Source: Natranaeroarchaeum sulfidigenes (GTDB lineage Archaea > Halobacteriota > Halobacteria > Halobacteriales > Natronoarchaeaceae). Taken from it: a DNA stretch of 64,000 bases. Made by a program: the position numbers and the translations under genes. Under the pieces are notes generated by a model. The model had not been told where the DNA came from and did no database searches. It saw only the letters and a list, made by a program, of their open reading frames with translations. Within the stretch, counting starts at the first letter, position 1; each line of letters starts with the position of its first letter. Shown one piece after another: positions 1-9,059 of this stretch. The stretch is taken from assembly GCF_017094485.1 (NCBI RefSeq), contig NZ_CP064786.1:1674001-1738000 (forward strand). Reading direction: 5' to 3'.

Positions 1-1238
1 AGTTGCTGTTCAGTCGCCCGGAACGATCCGGTAATCTGGTGGACTTCGTTGGAGATAATCGCGGTGACACCCATATTTCGGAGATAGCGACCGATCCTGA
101 CGAGCTGTTCGGTACCGTCGTCCTCAACCCCGCCAAGGGACCGGGCGAATCCGGTTACACCGTCGATCATGACGACTTCCATGTCCCCCTCCGTGACGTG
201 AGTCTGGAGCTGCGACGTGAACTCATCGACCGTGAGCTCGTCGGGATCGATCGATTCGATACAGAGCAGTCCTTCTTCCACCATCTCACGGGCAGGGATG
301 CCGATCTCGTCGGCCCGTGTGAGCATCGTCTTGCGCACTTCCTCGAAGCTATAGAGCACTGCCCGTCGGTCCTCCCTCGCTGCGGCGGTGAGGAACTGCA
401 GGCCGAGTGTCGTCTTTCCGACCCCTGTGGGACCGCTCAAGAACGTAACTGTCCCAGTCGTGAGACCTCCGTTTATCAGGCCATCGAGCCCGTCAACGCC
501 CGAGGCAAGTCGACCAAGGGGAGCGTCGCGACCGTGATCGGCCGGTGCTAGCCGTGGCCAGACGTGTATTCCGGTGCCGGTGATCGTGACTGTGTGAGGT
601 CCCTGTTCCGATCCGGAGCCACGAAGCTTCGGCACCTGTAGTCGACGTCGACCGTTTTTCATGTCGAGGTTGATAACCGCGTCGGCGAGAAACTGTAGGT
701 CGACGTCCGCAACAGAGGGCGCGGCCTGCGAGGTGAGCAGGACGGTTGCGCCCTCCGATTTGAGCAGATCGAGCAGGCTCAGGATCTGTGTCCGAAACTG
801 GTGTTCCTCCGAGGAGAGATATTTGAGTTCGGTTACCGGATCGACGACGACACGATCGGGCGATACTGACTCGACTTCACTGCGGAGTGTATCTATCAGC
901 GCTGGCTGTTCGACTTCGCTCGCCGAAAAGAGGTCGTAGGATTCCGACTTCCGGAACTGATCCGCAGACGGGGACAGGTCGAGGAACGTTACCGTGTCAA
1001 GATCCAGGTCGAAGGCCGCTGCAGTCTGCCGGAGATACTCCTTTGGCTCGCCCAGATTGATATAGAGTGTGTCTTCTCCGCCCGCGACGCCTTCCGCGAG
1101 AAAGTGCAGCCCAAAAATCGTCTTTCCTGCTCCCGGCGAGCCCCGGACTAGCGTCGACGAGTTGGATACAAAGCCGCCATGCAACACATCGTCTGCACCA
1201 TCGATCCCGGTGCTCACGCGGGGCGTTTCGGTAGTCAT
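1..1238 (-). CDS. RecA-superfamily KaiC-like ATPase, two KaiC domains (3' end beyond window)
   Basis: The reading frame is open from an ATG at 1238 to the left edge, at least 412 codons, so the C-terminus is missing. Two KaiC/RadA-type P-loop domains are visible. The first begins TGIDGADDVLHGG with Walker A GSPGAGKT near residue 37. The second begins SGVDGLDGLINGG with Walker A GPTGVGKT, followed by a DGVTGF-type Walker B segment. Haloarchaea carry many such double-domain KaiC/RAD55-like ATPases, often linked to signal transduction; they are not evidence of a circadian clock. A TATA-like ATTTATG lies on the minus strand about 28 bp upstream of the ATG, supporting this start and a leaderless or short-leader mRNA. 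The target of the ATPase cannot be inferred from this window. Confidence 0.88.
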   Translation of the reverse strand, partial: MTTETPRVSTGIDGADDVLHGGFVSNSSTLVRGSPGAGKTIFGLHFLAEGVAGGEDTLYINLGEPKEYLRQTAAAFDLDLDTVTFLDLSPSADQFRKSESYDLFSASEVEQPALIDTLRSEVESVSPDRVVVDPVTELKYLSSEEHQFRTQILSLLDLLKSEGATVLLTSQAAPSVADVDLQFLADAVINLDMKNGRRRLQVPKLRGSGSEQGPHTVTITGTGIHVWPRLAPADHGRDAPLGRLASGVDGLDGLINGGLTTGTVTFLSGPTGVGKTTLGLQFLTAAAREDRRAVLYSFEEVRKTMLTRADEIGIPAREMVEEGLLCIESIDPDELTVDEFTSQLQTHVTEGDMEVVMIDGVTGFARSLGGVEDDGTEQLVRIGRYLRNMGVTAIISNEVHQITGSFRATEQQ

Positions 1239-1262
1239 TACCTTGGAATAGGGTAGTACCAG

Positions 1263-1269
1263 CATAAAT
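1263..1269 (-). promoter_or_regulatory. TATA-like box for the KaiC-like gene
   Basis: On the minus strand this reads ATTTATG, centred about 28 bp upstream of the ATG at 1238. That is the expected position for an archaeal TATA box driving a leaderless transcript. It is the most AT-rich heptamer in the interval between the two divergent genes. Confidence 0.45.
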
Positions 1270-1369
1270 CTGTTCGACCGATTCTCCGCTTCGTTTTCCG
1301 ACCCCGTGCGCAAAGCCGAACTGATCCGGCACAAAGGGCTTATTATGATCGGCTTACCTCCATTGCTGT

Positions 1370-1675
1370 ATGGAGATCGAGGCCCAGCAACTGGCCATGG
1401 AGTTCGGCGGCGGCGCGTTGATCGGCGGTATCATCGGCTATGCGACAAAACGGATCGCAAAAGTTCTTGCCGTCATCATCGGCGTCCAACTGGCGCTCTT
1501 TCGGTTTCTGGAGTCGAAAGGGATCGTGATAGTCGATTACGATCGGCTAACACACGGGCTGGTCGCGACGCGTGATCAAGTCCAGGACCCGGGCTGGATC
1601 GTGCCCATCATCTCGACGCTGTCGATCGGTGCAGGCTTTATTGGCGGGTTCTGGGTCGGATACCGACGCGGCTAG
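1370..1675 (+). CDS. FUN14 family small membrane protein
   Basis: This 101-residue protein matches the FUN14 pattern: an N-terminal GGGALIGGIIGYATKRIAK segment (glycine-rich helix ending in basic residues), a second hydrophobic helix directly after it, and a C-terminal helix (IISTLSIGAGFIGGFWVGY) ending in YRRG. FUN14 proteins are small membrane proteins; their prokaryotic function is unknown. A TATA-like CTTATTATG at 1339-1347 lies about 27 bp upstream of the ATG. The stop codon shares the palindrome CTAG with the stop of the convergent SBDS gene, so the two genes overlap tail to tail by 4 bp. Confidence 0.85.
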   Translation: MEIEAQQLAMEFGGGALIGGIIGYATKRIAKVLAVIIGVQLALFRFLESKGIVIVDYDRLTHGLVATRDQVQDPGWIVPIISTLSIGAGFIGGFWVGYRRG

Positions 1676-2397
1676 CGCGTCTTGATATCGTCTTCGTCTT
1701 TGATGATTTGTGTTTCGGCCTCGCCGCTCGTGACCTCGTTGGCCCGGTCGAAAAACTCGTTTTGCAGTCCGGCAGGGAAGGTGAGCACGCCGATCCAGGA
1801 GCCATCTGCCTGCCACTCCTCGCGTTCCAGGTCGCCGAAGCTGCGGAGCTTGGCCTGTGCGCTCCCGGCGTGATCCGGGGGGACCTGCACGGCGACGGTC
1901 ACTTCGTCGAAGCGGATCGGGATAACCGGCCGCAAGGCGTCGAGCGCCTCGTCGATCTGCTCTTCGACGGGTTCCATCGGATCGACGCTGAACCCGGCGT
2001 CTTCGAGCGCGCTCTCGATCCGATCCGGGGGATGGGGCGCGTCGTCCATCTGCGGGTTGACCGCGTTGCGCGTGATCTGGTTGACCAGCTTGTTGTGCTT
2101 GCGCTCTTGCATCTCGCGGCGCTGGTCGGCCGTGATCTGGATCTCCCCGCGTTTGATGACCTCGGGGATGATCTCCAGTGGCTCTGTCGTGCCGAAGACG
2201 TCTTCGAGATCGCCCTCTGCTGGTCGGTCGCCGCGGCTGGCGTTCTCGAAGACGTCCTCGGCGGCGATTACGTCCTCCAGATCACCCTCGAACTCGTCAC
2301 GCTTGATCGAGAGGGCGGCGTCAGGGTCGACGAGCACCTCGAAGCGTTCACCGTGCGATTCCAACCGTGCCGTCACTGCCTCGTCGAGCGATATCAT
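1672..2397 (-). CDS. SBDS family ribosome maturation protein
   Basis: The 241-residue protein starts MISLDEAVTARLESHGERFE and contains the N-terminal SBDS/FYSH domain (LVDPDAAL...DVIAAEDVFENASRGDRP), the central helical domain (ADQRREMQERKHNKLVNQI) and the C-terminal ferredoxin-like domain. Length and order match archaeal SBDS orthologues, which act in late maturation of the large ribosomal subunit. The frame stays open upstream of 2397, but the conserved family start is this ATG. The next gene on the same strand is deoxyhypusine synthase, 40 bp upstream. The two could be co-transcribed as a translation-related pair, which is an inference from spacing only. Confidence 0.93.
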   Translation of the reverse strand: MISLDEAVTARLESHGERFEVLVDPDAALSIKRDEFEGDLEDVIAAEDVFENASRGDRPAEGDLEDVFGTTEPLEIIPEVIKRGEIQITADQRREMQERKHNKLVNQITRNAVNPQMDDAPHPPDRIESALEDAGFSVDPMEPVEEQIDEALDALRPVIPIRFDEVTVAVQVPPDHAGSAQAKLRSFGDLEREEWQADGSWIGVLTFPAGLQNEFFDRANEVTSGEAETQIIKDEDDIKTR

Positions 2398-2437
2398 GGC
2401 TGATAGTAGCAGGCGGGGATAAAAAGGTGTTTCCCGA

Positions 2438-3409
2438 TCAGAACTCGAACGCTTGCGCGACCAGCAGTGGGACGACGAGCGTCGCCTCGGCCTCGACCTG
2501 CGTGTAGTTCTTGTCGGCATTCTTGATCTTGCCCCACGAGACGGCTTCTTCCGGTGGTGCACCGGATAGCGACCCGTCGCCCTCCATTCCCGTGGAGACG
2601 TAGACCGCGTAGTCGGCACCGCCACGGAACAGATTGGTCATGATGGCGTGATGTTTCGGGACGCCGTCCCCGAGTGCGATCAGGCCCGTGGTGTCGGCAA
2701 GCATACCGTCCTCGATCAGCGACTCGTAGTCCTCCAGAATCTCGATGCCGATATCTTCCTCGGCCTGCTGTCGGTAGTAGTAGAGGAAGTTGCCGACCTC
2801 CGCGTCAGTCAGGGCGGGACAGAAGACGGGTACATCGTTGTCTGCGGCCTGTTTCAGGATGGAGTTCTCGTCGTCGAGTGTCGCGCCCAGTTCGGCGGCA
2901 AAGTCGGTCGGCGTCCGCACCGCCGCTTCGGCGAAGAAATCGTCGAAGAAGTCGTAGAGGTACTCCTCAAGCCAGACGTACCGGTCAGAGGGGACGTAGA
3001 TGTTGCCCAGTCGGTTGATCCCTTTCTCGCGGAGCTCAGCCTCGTCGGCGTCCCACGATCCCATCTTGAACGGCTTGGCGGTCTTGATTACGTCCTCGGT
3101 TAGCGAGCCCGAGGTGGTGATCAGGACGTCGACGTGCCCCTCGCGGAGCAGCGCGGCGACGACCTCACGCAGACCGGACGAGACGATGTTCGAGGTGCAG
3201 GTGAGATAGATCGTTGCATCCTCGTCTTGCATGCGCTCGACGATATTGATGGCATCTGCGAGTGCGGTCGCCTGAAACCCGGTCGTTGCGTACGAATTGA
3301 GGACGGTATCGAGGGTGATGTCGCCGGTAAAATCGAACCCTTCGACATCCGCGGTCTCCAGTTCTTGGTCGCTATCGGGGAGTACGTGCTCCCGTGAGTC
3401 GTCGGTCAT
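2438..3409 (-). CDS. dhs: deoxyhypusine synthase
   Basis: This enzyme transfers the aminobutyl group of spermidine (or an agmatine-derived equivalent in archaea) to a lysine of aIF5A, the first step of hypusine formation. The 323-residue product has the NAD-binding family core (LTCTSNIVSSGLREVV, TTSGSLTEDVIKT), the conserved GDGVPKHHAI segment, and the C-terminal VSWGKI motif, whose lysine (about K294) corresponds to the catalytic lysine of the family. The ATG at 3409 (MTDDSREHV) is preferred over an in-frame extension upstream because homology begins soon after it. A divergent gene, dacZ, starts 120 bp away. Confidence 0.94.
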   Translation of the reverse strand: MTDDSREHVLPDSDQELETADVEGFDFTGDITLDTVLNSYATTGFQATALADAINIVERMQDEDATIYLTCTSNIVSSGLREVVAALLREGHVDVLITTSGSLTEDVIKTAKPFKMGSWDADEAELREKGINRLGNIYVPSDRYVWLEEYLYDFFDDFFAEAAVRTPTDFAAELGATLDDENSILKQAADNDVPVFCPALTDAEVGNFLYYYRQQAEEDIGIEILEDYESLIEDGMLADTTGLIALGDGVPKHHAIMTNLFRGGADYAVYVSTGMEGDGSLSGAPPEEAVSWGKIKNADKNYTQVEAEATLVVPLLVAQAFEF

Positions 3410-3528
3410 ACCGGCTCTAGCGAACGACGGACCTTGAATCGATTGAGTTCGATCGAGCGGGAACACGGACGCAGGCGTTGCCTCTCATGACCAAAACCTT
3501 TTGCCGTCACGCAGAGTGAGTACGAGCA

Positions 3529-4344
3529 ATGTCGGATGTCAGTGAGTTATTCGGGGACCTCTTTACCGACGCGGACGGGATCGTCCTGTTCTCGCCGAGC
3601 AGTTCGTACTACCAGACGTTTACCGATCTGGAAGACCTCGACGTTATCGTCGCCGCACCGGACAACGAGCACGGCGCGGACCGGTTCGTCGAACTCCCGC
3701 TGGCATTCGAGGATGTCGCCGACCAGCTAACCTTCGCCATCGAGGGTGCGCTCGACGACGACCTGGTCGAGGAGGGAGACGAGCTAATCTGTGGCGCAAA
3801 ACTGTTCTCGGATGACGATATCGACACGGTCGCTCGTGTCCGGGTGAGCGCTGGTGAGAACTCGGGGATCTACGACCTCTTTACCCAGTCCCGGGCGGAG
3901 CCGTCCGTAATCCGTGCGGTATTCGAAGTGGCGATCGAACTCGGCCAGAAGGGACAGAAGGGCAAGCCCGTCGGCGCGCTGTTCGTCGTCGGGGACGCCG
4001 GGAAGGTGATGAACAAGTCCCGGCCGCTCAGCTACAACCCCTTCGAGAAGTCCCACGTCCATGTCGGCGACCCGATCGTGACTGTGATGTTAAAGGAGTT
4101 TTCCCGCCTCGACGGAGCTTTTGTCATCAGCGACGCCGGGAAGATCGTCAGCGCCTACCGGTATCTCGAACCCGCCGCCGAGGGCGTCGACATCCCAAAG
4201 GGACTGGGTGCACGACACATGGCAGCAGGGGCGATTACCCGGGATACGAACGCGACGGCGATCGTGTTGAGCGAGAGCGACGGTCTGGTTCGGGCGTTCA
4301 AGGGCGGCGAACTGATTCTGGAGATAGATCCGGAGAACTACTGA
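3529..4344 (+). CDS. dacZ: diadenylate cyclase DacZ (c-di-AMP synthase)
   Basis: The 271-residue protein has an N-terminal alpha/beta domain (1-120) and a C-terminal DisA_N/DAC domain. The family signature motifs are present: LDGAFVISDAG (DGA at 195-197) and GLGARHMAAGAIT (RHMAA at 229-233). These form the active site that condenses two ATP into c-di-AMP. The domain order matches the archaeal DacZ type, not bacterial DisA or CdaA. The stop codon is followed after one base by the ATG of an MscS-type channel, so the two are almost certainly one transcription unit. This fits the known role of c-di-AMP in osmotic homeostasis in haloarchaea. Confidence 0.93.
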   Translation: MSDVSELFGDLFTDADGIVLFSPSSSYYQTFTDLEDLDVIVAAPDNEHGADRFVELPLAFEDVADQLTFAIEGALDDDLVEEGDELICGAKLFSDDDIDTVARVRVSAGENSGIYDLFTQSRAEPSVIRAVFEVAIELGQKGQKGKPVGALFVVGDAGKVMNKSRPLSYNPFEKSHVHVGDPIVTVMLKEFSRLDGAFVISDAGKIVSAYRYLEPAAEGVDIPKGLGARHMAAGAITRDTNATAIVLSESDGLVRAFKGGELILEIDPENY

Positions 4345-4345
4345 G

Positions 4346-5137
4346 ATGTTCGACCAGACGCTCGGTGAGCTTGGCACGATCGGGACGCTCCTCCAGCAGC
4401 CGATCGTACTTGGATTGTTGGTGCTGGTTCTGGGACTGTTGCTCGGCGTCGCGGTCGGCCGGATTAACAAGCAAATCCTCATGACGGCGGGGATCGGGGA
4501 TGCTGTCGAAGGGACACCCTTCGAGCGCACTGCGCGAAGTATCGGCACTTCGACCGTCTCGCTCATCGCACGCATTACCTCGTGGTTCATCTACGGCGTC
4601 ACGATTCTGACGGCGATCCACATCTCCGGCATTTTCGATGCGCCGACGTTCTGGTTCGGTGTTGCCGAGTTCGTCCCCCGGCTGTTCATCGCTGTTCTCG
4701 TGATGATCGCGGGCTTCATCCTCGCGGACAAGGCCGAGCTGGCGGTGAGCGAACGCCTCAAAAACGTCAAGCTCCCCGAGATCAACATCCTCCCGCTGAT
4801 CGTCAAGTACAGCGTGCTCTACATCGCCCTGTTGATCGCGCTGGGACAGGTCGGCGTCAACACGACGGCGCTGCTCGTCCTGTTGACCGTCTACGTCTTC
4901 GGTGTCGTCCTGATCGGCGGGCTGGCGTTCAAGGATTTCCTATCATCAGGGGCCGCGGGGATGTATCTCCTGCTCAACCAGCCCTACGGAATCGGTGACG
5001 AAGTCCGGATCGGCGACCGACAGGGGATCGTTCAGGAGATGACGCTTTTGACGACGCGGATCGAGAACGACGACGCCGAGTTTATTGTGCCGAACCGGGT
5101 CATTTTCGAGGACGGTATAGCCCGGATGCGGAACTGA
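4346..5137 (+). CDS. MscS-family small-conductance mechanosensitive channel
   Basis: The 263-residue protein has about five hydrophobic segments (roughly 18-40, 75-95, 105-128, 150-168 and 172-195). The last leads into the amphipathic pore-type helix, followed by the conserved beta-domain segment QPYGIGDEVRIGDRQGIVQEM and the VPNRVIF element typical of MscS. The C-terminal cytoplasmic domain is truncated compared with E. coli MscS, ending soon after VPNRVIFEDG. It starts one base after dacZ, giving translational coupling. Together they suggest an operon linking c-di-AMP synthesis to osmolyte or ion release; the coupling is seen directly, the functional link is inferred. Confidence 0.88.
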   Translation: MFDQTLGELGTIGTLLQQPIVLGLLVLVLGLLLGVAVGRINKQILMTAGIGDAVEGTPFERTARSIGTSTVSLIARITSWFIYGVTILTAIHISGIFDAPTFWFGVAEFVPRLFIAVLVMIAGFILADKAELAVSERLKNVKLPEINILPLIVKYSVLYIALLIALGQVGVNTTALLVLLTVYVFGVVLIGGLAFKDFLSSGAAGMYLLLNQPYGIGDEVRIGDRQGIVQEMTLLTTRIENDDAEFIVPNRVIFEDGIARMRN

Positions 5138-5184
5138 TCGGAGCCCCGGTTGTGCGGTCACAGCGCCCACCCCGGAAAAATACG

Positions 5185-5577
5185 TCAGTACGTCTCCACA
5201 GCAACACCGAGTGCGTCGAAGTCCCTGACGTTGGCGGTGAGGACTGGCTCATCGTAGATGTCCGAAACCGCTGCAACCATCGGATCAACCTTGTCGATTC
5301 CACTGTCACTGGCGGCTCGCTTGTCAGCACCCGCGAGTAACTGTCCGGCGCGGCGCGCAATCCGTTCATTCTGTTCGACAACCGGATACATTCCGAGGGC
5401 GTTACGGACCTTTCGACGCTCCGATTCCTCTCCAAACTCGGATCCGTAGGTGAGTTCCATGACGACTGGCGAGGGAATCCGCTGAACTGTCTGTCCGTCT
5501 GAAAGCTCGACACCCTTCTCGAATGCATTCTGTTTGCCCTCGAAGAGATCAATGAGAAACGAGGTATCGAGGATCAT
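5185..5577 (-). CDS. vapC: VapC-type PIN-domain toxin ribonuclease
   Basis: This is a 130-residue PIN-domain protein. The acidic metal-binding residues expected of a VapC are present: D4 in MILDTS, E41 in VVMELT, D98 in KVDPMVAAVSD, and D119 in the NVRDF motif. VapC toxins are site-specific RNases that cut tRNA or rRNA when freed from their antitoxin. The start overlaps the stop of the upstream antitoxin by 4 bp (ATGA), the classic toxin-antitoxin arrangement. No residue of the active site is missing, so it should be active. Confidence 0.88.
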   Translation of the reverse strand: MILDTSFLIDLFEGKQNAFEKGVELSDGQTVQRIPSPVVMELTYGSEFGEESERRKVRNALGMYPVVEQNERIARRAGQLLAGADKRAASDSGIDKVDPMVAAVSDIYDEPVLTANVRDFDALGVAVETY

Positions 5578-5804
5578 TCGAACCGTTTCCGAAGTTCGCG
5601 TTTGTCCTCGGCGTCTGCACCCTCCTTCTCTTCGAGATTGTCTCGCATGATCGCTGCCGTATCGCTCGACAGTATCCCGGCAACATCCTCAGGATTCGGC
5701 CCCCCAATAAGACGTCGAAGGGTCTCCTCCATGGTCTCGTCGTCTCGCTTGTGTGCATATACGAATTCGTGGAACTCCTCGGAGATGCGGACTGATTTAC
5801 TCAT
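5574..5804 (-). CDS. vapB: VapB-type antitoxin
   Basis: This is a 76-residue protein starting [19 protein letters not shown], with a ribbon-helix-helix-like N-terminus (beta strand plus helix with [12 protein letters not shown]) and a charged, probably flexible C-terminus rich in E, D, K and R that would wrap the toxin. It overlaps vapC by 4 bp. The in-frame sequence continues upstream, but the ATG at 5804 begins the recognisable domain. A perfect 7-bp inverted repeat lies 5 bp upstream of this ATG, well placed for autorepression. Confidence 0.82.
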   Translation of the reverse strand: MSKSVRISEEFHEFVYAHKRDDETMEETLRRLIGGPNPEDVAGILSSDTAAIMRDNLEEKEGADAEDKRELRKRFE

Positions 5805-5809
5805 CCTGT

Positions 5810-5827
5810 CGTATACTCGTGTATACG
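5810..5827. promoter_or_regulatory. candidate VapBC operator, CGTATAC-N4-GTATACG inverted repeat
   Basis: Perfect 7-bp arms (5810-5816 and 5821-5827) are separated by TCGT, just upstream of vapB. VapB antitoxins bind palindromes at their own promoters, and the AT core could also overlap the TATA element. Assignment as the operator is inference from position and symmetry. Confidence 0.55.
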
Positions 5828-5929
5828 GAACAATCAAACTTCGGGCGAATCTGTCGGCTATCATTGAGATACCACACTCAACTATCGACCAGCCGTAGCT
5901 TCTCTCAGCAGGTACTGGCAAGCGGAGAG

Positions 5930-5936
5930 TATTTTT
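5930..5936 (+). promoter_or_regulatory. TATA-like box for mutS
   Basis: TATTTTT sits 24-30 bp upstream of the mutS ATG at 5960 in otherwise GC-rich DNA, the spacing expected for a leaderless haloarchaeal transcript. It supports choosing the start at 5960 instead of the much longer open frame upstream. Confidence 0.45.
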
Positions 5937-5959
5937 GCGCGGAGCCACCGCCCATACGT

Positions 5960-8686
5960 ATGGACGCGGCGCTTGGACCGCCCGAGAAGATGGCCGAGCG
6001 GAGCGACGAGCTGACGCCGATGCTCTCGCAGTACTACGAGCTCTGTTCGGAGTACGAGGACTCACTCGTGCTGTTTCAGGTCGGCGACTTCTACGAGGCC
6101 TTCTGCGAGGCCGCCGAGGCCATCTCACGTCTTCTGGAAATAACGTTGACCAGACGCGAGGATTCGACCGGTACCTACCCGATGGCCGGGATTCCGATCG
6201 ACAACGCCGAATCGTACATCGAAACGCTACTGGATGCGGGCTACCGGGTCGCGGTCGCTGATCAGGTCGAGGAACCATCGCAGGTATCGGGCGTCGTCGA
6301 CCGCGCAGTGACCCGGATCGTGACGCCCGGGACGTTAACCGAGGACGAACTGCTCCGGACCGACGACAACAACTTCGTCGCCGCGCTGACCGCGGACGGT
6401 GGGGAGTACGGTCTCGCGCTGCTCGACGTTTCGACCGGCGATTTCTACGCGACTGCCGTCAGCTCTGCGGCTGCACTCCGTGACGAGATCAGTCGGTTCG
6501 ATCCCCAGGAAGCGATCGTCGGGCCGAACGCGGCCGCCGATCCGTTCCCCGATAGCTGTATGGTTACGCCCCACGACGAGCGGACCTTCGACCACGGTCG
6601 GGCCCGCGAGCAAGTTTGTGCCTACTTCGGTGACACCGACCGCCTGCTCGCGGGGGACGTGGAAGTCCGCGCCTGCGGTGCACTGCTTTCGTACGCCGAG
6701 TACACCCGTGGCGGGAAACACACCGAACTGGCCCCGGACACGTTCGCCCGACACGCAGCCGAAGATGCCGACGAGGGAGCAGGACCCAGAGACGACGCCG
6801 AAGCGAGCGAGGACGCCACGCTCGACTACATCAACCACCTCACCCGGTACGATCCACAGGAGTACATGGTGCTCGACAGGGTGGCGATCCGGAGCCTCGA
6901 ACTGTTCGAGCGCCGGACTGCTCACGATCAGGCAGGCCCCGCACTGGTCGACGTGCTCGACGAGACTGCCTGTGCGCTCGGAAGCCGGGAACTGAAAGAC
7001 TGGCTCCGGCGACCGCTGATCGACCGGGAAGCCATCGAACGGCGTCACGACGCCGTCGGGGAACTCGTCGGCGACCTCCGGACCCGCGAGGAACTGAGTG
7101 ACCTGCTCCGTGACGTTTACGACATCGAGCGCCTGATCTCTCGGGTCGCACGGGGCCGCGCAAACGCCCGCGACCTTCGCTCGCTCAAGGACACGCTCGA
7201 CATCGTACCCGATCTCCGGGCAGCCCTCGACAACGCGGAAACCGACGCACTGGTCGACCTTCGTGCGGACCTCGACGAACTCGAGGACGTGCGCGAACTG
7301 ATCGGGACGTCGATCCGCCCCGATCCACCAACCGAAGTCACCGACGGGGGACTGATCAGAGAAGGGTACAGCGACGACCTCGACGGGCTCCGGGCGACTG
7401 AACGCGAGGGGAAAGCGTGGATCGACGACCTCGAAGCCCGCGAGCGCGAGCGCACCGGGATTGACTCTCTGAAAGTCGGCCACACCTCGGTGCATGGTTA
7501 CTACATCGAGGTGACGAACCCGAATCTCGATGCAGTACCCGACAACTACCAGCGCCGACAGACCCTGAAAAACTCCGAACGATTCGTTACGCCCGAACTC
7601 AAATCCCGCGAGGACGAGATCATCAGCGCCGGAGAGCGCGCCGACGATCTGGAGTATCGGTTGTTTACCGAGGTGCGCTCCGATGTGGCTACCGAGTCCG
7701 CACGGGTACAGGCAGTCGCCGAGCGGATCGCCGAACTCGACGCGCTCGTCTCGCTGGCCACGGTCGCAGCCCAGCACGATTACAACCGTCCCGAGTTAGG
7801 CGGCGACGGCATCCACGTCGAGGGGGGTCGTCATCCGGTCGTCGAACGCACCGAGGAACAGTTCGTTCCGAACGATGCCCGCCTCGACGAGGACGCGGTC
7901 GTCACGATCCTGACCGGTCCCAACATGTCCGGCAAGTCGACGTACATGCGACAGGTCGCGTTGATCGTGGTTCTCGCACAGATCGGGAGTTTCGTCCCGG
8001 CCGAACACGCGGACGTGCGACTCGTCGATCGGGTGTTCACCCGCGTCGGGGCGAGCGACGATATCGCCAGTGGGAAATCGACATTCATGGTCGAGATGAC
8101 CGAACTCGCGGAGATCCTCGATTCAGCGACGGAGCACTCGCTCGTCCTGCTCGACGAGGTCGGTCGGGGGACCAGCACGACGGATGGCCTCGCCATCGCA
8201 CAGGCGGTCACAGAGCACGTCCACGACCGGATCGGGGCGACAACCCTCTTTGCCACACATCACCACGAGCTCACAGAGCTCGCCCGAGAACTCCCGGGTG
8301 TCGTGAACCGTCACTTCGCGGCGAGACGGACGGGAAGTGAGGTCTCGTTCGACCATCAACTCTCCGAGGGCTCGGCGACGGCGTCGTACGGTGTCGAGGT
8401 CGCCAGTCTGGCCGGAGTCGACGCTGGAGTCGTCGAGCGTGCACGGGAGTTACTCGACGAGGAGCAACGCGGAAATTCGAACGATTCGGCGGGCGAACCG
8501 GTCGCAACCGACGGCAGTTCCATTGCAATCGGCGAGTCGGCTACGATCGGAGATGGCGGACATGCCGACGCCACAGTTCTCGCGACGCTCCGAGACGTGA
8601 ACCTCGCCGACACGACGCCACTGGAGGCATTGCAACTCCTCGACGAGTTACAGCGCGAACTCGACAGCGGATCGTCATCGAACTGA
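5960..8686 (+). CDS. mutS: DNA mismatch repair protein MutS
   Basis: The 908-residue protein begins [20 protein letters not shown] and has the full bacterial-type MutS1 layout. The N-terminal mismatch-binding domain carries the F-x-E motif ([16 protein letters not shown], with FYE). Connector, lever and clamp domains follow (clamp near [15 protein letters not shown]). The ATPase domain has Walker [12 protein letters not shown] around residue 652, a DE Walker B ([11 protein letters not shown]) and the ATHHHEL switch. An acidic linker of about 40 residues ([15 protein letters not shown]...) precedes the C-terminal helical tail, a typical haloarchaeal insertion. No mutL is next to it in this window. 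Confidence 0.96.
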   Translation: MDAALGPPEKMAERSDELTPMLSQYYELCSEYEDSLVLFQVGDFYEAFCEAAEAISRLLEITLTRREDSTGTYPMAGIPIDNAESYIETLLDAGYRVAVADQVEEPSQVSGVVDRAVTRIVTPGTLTEDELLRTDDNNFVAALTADGGEYGLALLDVSTGDFYATAVSSAAALRDEISRFDPQEAIVGPNAAADPFPDSCMVTPHDERTFDHGRAREQVCAYFGDTDRLLAGDVEVRACGALLSYAEYTRGGKHTELAPDTFARHAAEDADEGAGPRDDAEASEDATLDYINHLTRYDPQEYMVLDRVAIRSLELFERRTAHDQAGPALVDVLDETACALGSRELKDWLRRPLIDREAIERRHDAVGELVGDLRTREELSDLLRDVYDIERLISRVARGRANARDLRSLKDTLDIVPDLRAALDNAETDALVDLRADLDELEDVRELIGTSIRPDPPTEVTDGGLIREGYSDDLDGLRATEREGKAWIDDLEARERERTGIDSLKVGHTSVHGYYIEVTNPNLDAVPDNYQRRQTLKNSERFVTPELKSREDEIISAGERADDLEYRLFTEVRSDVATESARVQAVAERIAELDALVSLATVAAQHDYNRPELGGDGIHVEGGRHPVVERTEEQFVPNDARLDEDAVVTILTGPNMSGKSTYMRQVALIVVLAQIGSFVPAEHADVRLVDRVFTRVGASDDIASGKSTFMVEMTELAEILDSATEHSLVLLDEVGRGTSTTDGLAIAQAVTEHVHDRIGATTLFATHHHELTELARELPGVVNRHFAARRTGSEVSFDHQLSEGSATASYGVEVASLAGVDAGVVERARELLDEEQRGNSNDSAGEPVATDGSSIAIGESATIGDGGHADATVLATLRDVNLADTTPLEALQLLDELQRELDSGSSSN

Positions 8687-8816
8687 TTCCGGTATCCGAT
8701 CCGGGTCCCTGGGGTGTTATTGGGTAGATTCGGCGTCTTCGTGTGGAAAGGGTGGCTGATTCCCGTCGAACCGGCCTGTACGCTTATGATTCTGTGGATG
8801 CTAAGGATTAGCAGTA

Positions 8817-9059
8817 ATGAGCACAGGCCTTTCGCAGTCGCTCGGAAAGATCGATATGGACACCCGCGTCCAGTACGCGTTGATGATCCTGTTCGGAGGA
8901 CTGTGTCTGCTCGCGGCCGTCGCACCGCTCGCCGAGTTGACACAGGTCGCGCTCGTCGGGACGCTATTTGGCTTCACCGCTGGTCTGTGGGTCTCACATC
9001 TGGTCGGGGTCGTCCACAGAGCGGTTCAACAGAAGAACGCGGCCGCAGCAGAGTCATGA
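8817..9059 (+). CDS. small membrane protein, two predicted TM helices
   Basis: This 80-residue protein has hydrophobic segments at about 20-38 (YALMILFGGLCLLAAVAPLA) and 44-65, and a polar C-terminus. I recognise no named family. The start is the ATG at 8817; the AT-richer CGCTTATGATT lies about 30 bp upstream and may be the promoter. The stop overlaps the next ATG (ATGA), so this and the following 99-residue protein form a coupled pair. They may function together in the membrane. Confidence 0.75.
   Translation: MSTGLSQSLGKIDMDTRVQYALMILFGGLCLLAAVAPLAELTQVALVGTLFGFTAGLWVSHLVGVVHRAVQQKNAAAAES

Noticed and set aside
1-1238. KaiC domains as evidence of a circadian clock
   Set aside because: No KaiA or KaiB is seen, and haloarchaea carry many KaiC-like ATPases with other roles. 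Only the family is claimed.
2674-3018. Long arginine- and serine-rich frames antisense to high-GC genes (here opposite dhs; many similar elsewhere)
   Set aside because: High GC content suppresses stop codons on the opposite strand. These frames lack acidic composition and motifs and lie fully over well-supported genes.
5753-5959. Upstream extension of mutS (69 extra codons)
   Set aside because: It would overlap vapB and its palindrome, has no similarity to MutS, and a TATA-like box sits at 5930-5936 just before the chosen ATG.
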